Below, piece by piece: positions 57,320-64,000 of a stretch of DNA of 64,000 nt (position 1 is the first letter of the stretch; each line of letters begins with the position of its first letter). The notes under the pieces were generated by a model, which made no database searches, was not told the DNA's origin, and was given only the letters and a program-made list of their open reading frames with translations. Position numbers and translations under genes: made by a program. The stretch is from Balanoglossus misakiensis (taxonomy: Eukaryota; Hemichordata), in the NCBI GenBank assembly GCA_040954595.2, contig CM082577.2, positions 14,818,001 to 14,882,000 of the forward strand, written 5' to 3'.

Positions 57320-58050
57320 GTAATAGCAAAATTTTCAAATTGGCCTAATTTGCATATGCATGTAGATATCAACAAGTTTTGCAGACAGTGTGGTCAGTGT
57401 TCTACATGCCAAATGTCCAGGACCTGGGCCAAGTCTAATTGGAGAAGAAGATTTGTAAGTATTATTTTTCATTTTTTGGATCCAGCAATGGGCCCATAGC
57501 TAAGCTATGACCACGTCTTATTTTGGATAAATATGTCAACATATCTCAAAATCTATTGGGCCCACCAACTCTAAATTTTCTGTGCAGCTGGCCTACCTTC
57601 CTACAATCGTTTTCAGCCCCCCAAAAAACTACAGATTGTTTTAATATTAATTTTTGCATTAATTTTGTACCTTTACTTATACCTCTATAGTTAATCAATG
57701 TCCATGTTTTATTGAGTAATTCTGGTCTGTGCAATGGTCCTGGAGGCTGTACAGTGACTGTCTATTGGCCAGTGTGCATAATGGCACCAAAATAAAATGA
57801 AAAATTTGGGCTCACTTGTGACACCTGCTGTGCATACCCAATTCCAGGCTAACCAATAGGGCTGGAGGTTTGGTTTTTGTTGGACCTGGAGGATCAGTAT
57901 GGGGCAAACAAATTTGCCTAACCTCAGGTGACATTTGACCTATTTCCTTACATATCAACATCCAGAGCAGGTATAGACTTGGTGTTTGAGGGATGGAACT
58001 TCATTGAATAGCTGAATTTTAGGGTCACCTGTGACACCCGCTGATAGATT
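57320..58050 (+). repeat. fragment of the long interspersed repeat, type B
   Basis: Matches 36400-37400 and 11770-12300 (phrases GGCCTAATTTGCATATG and CTAACCAATAGGGCT). It lacks the head and the GCTGCTTGCAGC tail and runs into a (GATA)n microsatellite. Confidence 0.7.
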
Positions 58051-58080
58051 AAATAGATAGATAGATAGATTAGATAGATG
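58042..58080 (+). repeat. (GATA)n microsatellite
   Basis: Interrupted run of TAGA/GATA units. Confidence 0.85.
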
Positions 58081-59367
58081 ACGTCATTAAAATCTTCAAT
58101 GAAGTTTAAATATTAGGGAGCACAGCCGCTTGGGTAATCCCTCTATCTCTGACCAATCACGTTCATCCATAGAGGGATAACCCAATGTTGATTGCTTATT
58201 TACACAGAGTTGTGGTGTGGGGCAAGTTTCAATTCAAGGTTAGTCGCTTCCCGCCGCTGCTAGTGCGAGCAGCTTTTCCGTGTAGTCACCTTTAGCGATC
58301 CAAACCTTTGTCTACCAATTGAATTCCTCGGCCAACCACCACTGTGCTACTACCGTATCGACAGCTTGCAACAGCAACAATATGGCCAACGAATCGCTTC
58401 ACAGCTACCAGGATCGCTGGACCTGTTTCTGACTAAACCACGAGGATCAACCCTGATCGCGGAAAACCAGCCGGTGTTCTGCCATCTATACTGGTTGCCA
58501 TCTATCCTGGTATTGGCTACATCTGCGCATGCGCGATATTCTATTCAGGTTTAGCTACCCACCACAACAAATTGGACTCGATCAGTTCTTAACATCGACA
58601 ATTCCCGTGAATTGGTTTATCCCCAGCTTCGCTTTCATTTATATTATAACAATCATGATGCGACAGTGAGATAAATGTAGGATCATCGTATAAAGTGAAA
58701 TGACAAGCGTACGGTGTACGAACGGTTCACTGAGTCCAATGTCAAAGCACGGTCAATCATATGCGTGATCACTCTCTCGATGGAAAGGGACGATGACATA
58801 TGTTGCTGATCACGAATCATGACACATTCGTAGCGATTAGTTTGTCTTGAATTCTTTAGATAAACTCCAGGTGAAAATTTTACCATTTTCGCAGCTTATC
58901 CGAAATAGTGTTGCGTATCCTGTGACTTTACATGACAATAGCAACTCGCTTGTTTGTGGCATTCCCCCGATGATCAAGACAAGCTCCAGATACGTTCGTC
59001 AATTTCGTATTGACACTTTAACAACTTAAATTTGACAAAACCCAGTCAGATATGCCGTCATTTAGACCAACACTTATCACCGTATTGTCGGCATTTTTCT
59101 TTGATCACGTCATAGACGTGAAAATCGAAGTGCCAGTGAAAGTAATGAACTGGACAGGTGTTAATTAATAAACCAATTTAACACCAACTCATGATGATAA
59201 GGCAGCTGTGATAAGGATTTACCGCCACACCTCCAAGTCATCACACTGATCAGAGTGAAAATGATACTTCTGCTGAAATCTGGTGACTTTTCACACTACA
59301 TGTTTGTCCATAACAATGGGACGGACCTCTGATTGGTGAGTACTGAATTTTGAATGCATACATTGCC
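58081..59367. other. intergenic; small hairpin, no gene
   Basis: 58130-58185 is a hairpin with arms TTGGGTAATCCCTCTAT and ATAGAGGGATAACCCAA. Otherwise only short frames without family features before the TATA box at 59368. Confidence 0.45.
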
Positions 59368-59375
59368 TATAAAAG
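59368..59375 (+). promoter_or_regulatory. TATA box, probable promoter of the integrase gene
   Basis: TATAAAAG, a consensus match, 445 bases upstream of the ATG at 59813. A start site near 59395-59400 would be expected, leaving a leader of about 415 bases. Confidence 0.45.
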
Positions 59376-59812
59376 TGTACTTTCGTAGATTCTGTCATTC
59401 TGTACCCGATACAGTTCCAGATCCAGAACCCAGGTTCCAGACCACGGTCAGATCGTTCCTTACCTGATTTCTTGCAGAGTTAGAGTCTAGTAGTTGATTA
59501 CTATAGTACTTTTCAGTATTGGTAATCATTTCTGATAGTCTTTTGCTAATATTGTTCCCATTTTTCGTGTTTGAGTCACATACAATTTTTAACAAGTTAT
59601 CCCAAAGGAGATTTTGCTTTTTACCCATTTCAAACATTATATAGTGCATTTCTGTGCTCTCAAAATCAAGAAAGCAACACCAGTTTCAATTTGGTAATAC
59701 ATAATTGTTAAAATTAGCTTGACATTTCAGTGCTTATACTCGCGTGTGTTTTATATTCTATAGACAAACTGTTTTCTTGTTCCTACGTGTTAGATTGTTT
59801 TAATTTGACGAC

Positions 59813-62800
59813 ATGAAAGAATCCTATTCTGTTCTTGATGTTAAATCTTTCTTTTCAGAGGGGAAGTATCCTATCACTGCTTCTACCATTGGGGAGAAGA
59901 AGTCTTTCCGTCAGTACACCTAGTCTTTTATCTGGCAAGGTAATGTATACAGTATAGATTCAGATCTGTAGTTGTACTATAGAAATTACTTTTTACTAGT
60001 ACAGATTGTAATGTAGATTTACAGGAATTTAAAGTCTCAATTTGTTTCTGCATTTCAGATAACCATTTATGGTATGTTGGACCAAAAGGGGACCAAAGGC
60101 GTCGTGTGCTGTTCACAGATGAAGAAAAGAGGCAGGTGTTTAAAGAGTGCCACGATTTGCCACTTGGAGCCCATTGCGGACAGAAGAAAACCATTAAGAA
60201 AATCAGTGCAAGATTTTACTGGAGGAGCATGACCATAGATATAAGTACATGGGTGAGCAAGAGTAGTGTCATTTATAATATACCTCATGCTGATACTGTG
60301 CCGTGATTCGCCAGAATCCGTCACGTGATAGGAAAATAGAATCGACTATGAACCGCTAGGGAAATAGCAGAAAAAATATAAACCGGTCACGTGACCAGCG
60401 TGAGTGCGCAGACTCGGTCACGTCAATCAGCGTCGCGTCGTCTGACACAATGGCCACCGCGGAAGATGTCGTCTGCCAACCTCAAGAGAAAATTGCAAGA
60501 TTTTCCCAGCTGTTAGCATGAGGTTTATTATAAAACACCTATAGCCTGGCCTATATTCGGGCCATAGCAGCCGTTTTTACCCCCTCGTGACTGTGAGTTA
60601 CCAGAATCATATGCTATTTCCCTCGGCCTGCGGCCTCGGGAAATAGCATATGATTCTGGTAACTCACAGCCCCTCGGGTGTAATAAACGGCCGCTATGGC
60701 CCTCATGGCCAGGCAATAGGTGTTCAATATTACTAATGACTTTTCATTTTCAAAAAACGAACTGTATACATTACTTTTGGTGTGGAGTAGGATTATTTTT
60801 TTGCACAACACTGTTTCCTGGTAAAGTGTTTCTTAGAATAATGAGCATCTTGTGTTTGTTTGTTTTACGCAAAAAACCTGTATCAGTTGTGATACTTGGT
60901 GAAGAATTGGTATCTAATGGGCCATTGTTCAGATGAGGATGATTGTGTTAGGATAGCAGCTATTTTTTGCATTATTTTCATGATTTTATTTTCCAAGTTA
61001 GATTGGTACACCGAAATTAAAGCTTACTGATTGGCATACAACAACATCTTATCGATGCCTGATTGTGGCTGTATGTTGCAATTTGAACTCGATATGTATT
61101 TAACAAGTGACGCACCGATTTAATCAGCCTCAATACAAACAGTACGCAGCTATCGTGGTATGCGTCACCAAAAGATGACAAACTGATGCAAATACATGTA
61201 ATATGGCTTAATGGTGAGGATTTTAAAGGACAGGGAATAGATTTGAAGTATTTTACTGTGGAAAAAATATGTGAAATGGGGCAGCTCAAGAGGCTTTAAG
61301 GTATTGCTGTTGTTAAGCATTTCAATTTGATCAGCTATCATTTGCTTTCTTACAGATTGATCACTGTGACAAATGCCAAAGATTTATCAAGGTTAAGACG
61401 GTTGCTCCTGAACTGAAACCTATCAAAGTCAAGGAGCCCTGGTACATGTTGGGACTGGACTTATTTGTGCCGTTACCAACAACAAAGAATGGGAACAAGT
61501 ACGTCCTGACACTTACAGATTATTTTACCAAGTGGCCAGAAGTGTTTGCCATACCGCAGAAGACAGCAGAGAATGTTGCAAAGGGAATATGTGAAACATT
61601 CTATTGGTAAGAATTAGCACTGTAAAATGCATTCTAGTAATTTGTTCTTGATTCAAGTCATGAATGTGTGCAGGGTTTAAATTGCCAAGTAAATGACTCT
61701 TGAATATTAAAATGAAATTTGTAATGTAACTATTTGTTTTAAATGTTGATAAATATAAAGAGGTTGCATAACTGATTAAAATTCTAGTGAGTGTGTCCAG
61801 TAGCAGTATTTGACCACTTTAATTGGCTAATGACTTCATTTTCCCTTTTACAGATATGGGATCCCATTACATATTCTCTCAGATCAGGGAAGAGAGTTCA
61901 TAAATCAGGTATGCGTTAAGTAAGAGATAATTGTGTTTTTATATGAGAAGAAGTAATGGAAGGTTTGTTGGGATGTTGTTTGCTGTAAATTGATGACGGT
62001 TTTTAAATTACATTATTTTGAAATGATTATTATGTATAATTTAGGTCTTTAAATGGATATTTCAGTGTAAACTATTTTATATCATTAGATAGTTAAATGT
62101 TTAATGATTTTATGTCAGTTTTAATAGTTGTTATGTCTCATCGTCACAGTAATTTTGTTTTCTCATTTTTCTGCAGATCAATGAATACATCTGCAAAGCC
62201 ATGGATATAAAGCACAGGATTACTGCTGCATATCACCCACAGACCAATGGCTTGGCAGAGAGGACCAACGCCAAAGTCAAGACAGCGATCAGCAAGTTGA
62301 CCAATGAACACCAAGATGACTGGGATGAGTATCTTGGTCCAGTCATGTATGGCATTAGGACGTCACATCACTCAACAACCAGGCACACACCATTTAGGTT
62401 GATGTTCAACAGAGAGGCCGTTTGCCCACAGAGGTAAGTGAATTAATTATAAATATTAGTAACAGTACATATAATATAACATGGTCAAAATGCTATCATG
62501 GCATATGATAGTACTATTGACTATTGGTTTGGCATTATCATTTTTAGTGAAAACCTGTACAAATATATTGATTAATTCACTTGGCTGTCATAGAAAACAT
62601 TTTAGAGATAGAGAACTATCATGTCATGTGGGACTTTGGTGTTTTGACATACACAATTAGAACACAGTTAATGTGATTCAAAAGTAATTTTGTGGGTTTT
62701 TTCATGGAAAACCAGACAGGAAATCTTTCAGAGCTTTTTATAATATGTATCAAAAATGACTCAAACAAAAGCGTACAACATTGACAGTTGTGGTATTTTT

Positions 62801-62930
62801 TTTGCAGATTGAATATCGGTCTGTTGATGATGTAATTGATGCTTGTGATGATGAAGACCGAGATGAGTACGCAAAACTTGTTGCAGACAAGATGATCAAT
62901 TTGACCGATGATCGATATGCATGTACATGA
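59813..62930 (+). pseudogene. retroviral-type integrase gene (Ginger/KRBA2-like), six exons
   Basis: Exons: 59813-59939, 60059-60252, 61356-61606, 61854-61908, 62177-62433, 62808-62930. Order: DVKSFFSEGKYP, H2C2 zinc binding (FTDEEKRQVFKECHDLPLGAH ... HCDKC), then the DDE core: LGLDLFVPLP (Asp 1), LTDYFTKWPE, ILSDQGREFINQ (Asp 2), AYHPQTNGLAERTN (Glu) and RHTPFRLMF. All three catalytic residues are present. Lesions: TAG at 59921-59923; the exon 3/4 splice creates TGA before YGIP; and exon 6 reads well (acidic, IEYRSVDDVIDA) only one base out of phase. The many introns and lack of gag or reverse transcriptase favour a Ginger-type DNA transposon or a gene derived from one over an LTR element. 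A composite MITE sits in intron 2. Confidence 0.82.
60273..60723 (+). mobile_element. composite MITE, copy 3 (A then B)
   Basis: Module A 60273-60533 (ends TTATAATATACCTCATGC and complement) and module B 60535-60723 (ends ACACCTATAGCCTGGCC and complement). Best-preserved copy; lies 20 bases inside intron 2 of the integrase gene. Confidence 0.85.
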
Positions 62931-64000
62931 TACATCCTATAATACCCACATATTAAATATTTAAAAGTGTCAAATTAAGGAATCAACCTAGCCTAGATCT
63001 GTTTGCCCCCCCCCCCCCCAAAAAAAAACATCTTAGATTTGGAATGTATTGTTAAAGTTTTAAACCTTTTTTTCTGTATTTATTGTCCCTTGTTACGTAA
63101 GAGAAGTTTGCTGTTGTTTTTTGACCAGGTGTGTTTTCGCTTACTTTCGTAATTTGAATTTTGCGTGACCAGGTGTGGTGCATTCATTTTTTTCCCTATA
63201 TAAAAAGCCCGCACGTTGTGTTGCGGCGTAGCTACTAATTTGACTTGCCCGTGCGAGCTGTTCTGTTCCTTGCCGGCTTGGAAGCTGTGCTTTATTTCAT
63301 GCTGCCCTGGTCTGGAAACCGCGTCCAGAAGTTGTGCTACCTCATGGGGGAATTCGTCTGAAAGCTGTGCCGTCTACCGGGGAATTGTGCCAGAACGCTA
63401 CTCGGACTGAACGTCGCTGTTGGGACTGCCGTGGTGCTGGTCGCGTTCGTCGTGCGCTACAGGACCGTGGACTTTATTCTTTCATTTCCCACACCTGGTC
63501 ACATTTAAGGTAGTTATTTATTTTTGTGTGTTTTCTTCCCAATGTACAATCTTTTTATTTATGTGACCCTGTCCTGAGTGCTGATTTTTTCAGGATGTAT
63601 AGACATTTGCATTAATTTTTTTAAAAATGAAGACAAGAAGTTATAAAACTGTAATTATGAAAAATAATGTCATAGGCTTACACTGTCATAGGTCAAAATT
63701 TAAAACAGTTAGAAAACATGTTGTTTGAAGCTTGTAATTTTCAGAGACAGTTTACCACATGATGGGATATTTTTAAAGTTTTTACTTGTTCAGTACTGCC
63801 ATAAGCTATCCATACAAACTAGGTAATTCATAAATTTCACCTTGTGTTTACAACAACACTAGGGCATTCATGGCCTTGATCAGCACTAATTTTGACTGTA
63901 TGATGTTATGTTATAATATTGAATTCCAGGTCTATTCAGGTCCATTCAGCCTGATTGTAAATTCTCTCTCAAGGCATGATACAAAACTCTCCTTTGAACA
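62931..64000. other. downstream region; possible start of another gene
   Basis: C14 followed by A10 at 63006-63029. Then a TATA box at 63197, a GC-rich stretch 63210-63480 and a donor-like AAG/GTAGTT at about 63509, resembling a non-coding first exon. No protein recognised to the end of the window. Confidence 0.4.
63197..63206 (+). promoter_or_regulatory. candidate TATA box
   Basis: CCCTATATAAAAAGCC, followed about 30 bases on by a GC-rich stretch that could be a first exon ending at 63508. Confidence 0.4.

Noticed and set aside
59813-62930. Integrase gene as part of an LTR retrotransposon
   Set aside because: Many introns, no protease or reverse transcriptase nearby and no LTR pair seen; a Ginger-type or derived gene fits better.
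1-64000. tRNA, rRNA and other structured RNA genes
   Set aside because: No stretch was recognised with the needed conserved boxes or folds. I could not run a covariance-model search, so small RNA genes may be missed.

Overview
The window is eukaryotic nuclear DNA: split genes with clean GT/AG introns, AATAAA signals, TATA boxes, and abundant microsatellites and inverted-repeat elements. The mix of families (THAP-Kolobok, DUF6589, Mutator-like, P-element-like, ZNF862-type hAT, P2X7-intracellular-domain-like, BEN) points to a marine invertebrate animal. An amphioxus, hemichordate, echinoderm or cnidarian would all fit; the sequence alone does not decide. Almost every recognisable gene belongs to a mobile element or a family that travels with them.

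Layout. 0-5 kb: a composite MITE, a broken P-element-like transposase (minus) and a TTAA-flanked MITE. 5-10 kb: sparse DNA with one good BEN-domain exon. 10.5-12.7 kb: two units of a long interspersed repeat. 13.4-17.7 kb: the first two exons of a DUF6589-family relative, a foldback element, and a ZNF862-type hAT gene cut by a 5'-truncated LINE. 18.8-23.3 kb: a ten-exon THAP-Kolobok transposase, complete except for two TGA codons.

23.7-46.6 kb is the centrepiece, three nested layers. A roughly 3.4-kb Mutator-like transposon (TTAA plus 15-bp TIRs) has its transposase gene split at 25,330/44,796 by a 19.5-kb insert with its own imperfect terminal inverted repeats. The insert carries an apparently intact 1,289-residue DUF6589 gene facing an apparently intact 559-residue RecQ-like helicase gene, and is itself filled by a 9.8-kb array of seven related repeat units with about eighteen perfect DR1 motifs. 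The DUF6589 plus helicase pair looks like the coding set of a large autonomous DNA transposon, possibly Academ-like; that name is from memory and needs a search.

47-52 kb (minus): an intact three-exon P2X7-intracellular-domain-like gene (198 residues), then a PIF1-type helicase gene interrupted by a 1.95-kb Tc1/mariner-like element with 350-bp TIRs and a TA duplication. 53-56 kb: a pogo-like pseudogene and a second ZNF862-type hAT gene split in frame by a TTAA MITE. 56-58 kb: a CR1/L2-like LINE fragment and another repeat unit. 59.4-62.9 kb: a six-exon integrase gene (Ginger/KRBA2-like) with in-frame stops and a third copy of the composite MITE in an intron.

Exon edges were placed by eye from splice consensus, reading frame and family order. 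Family names rest on motif recognition, not on a database search.
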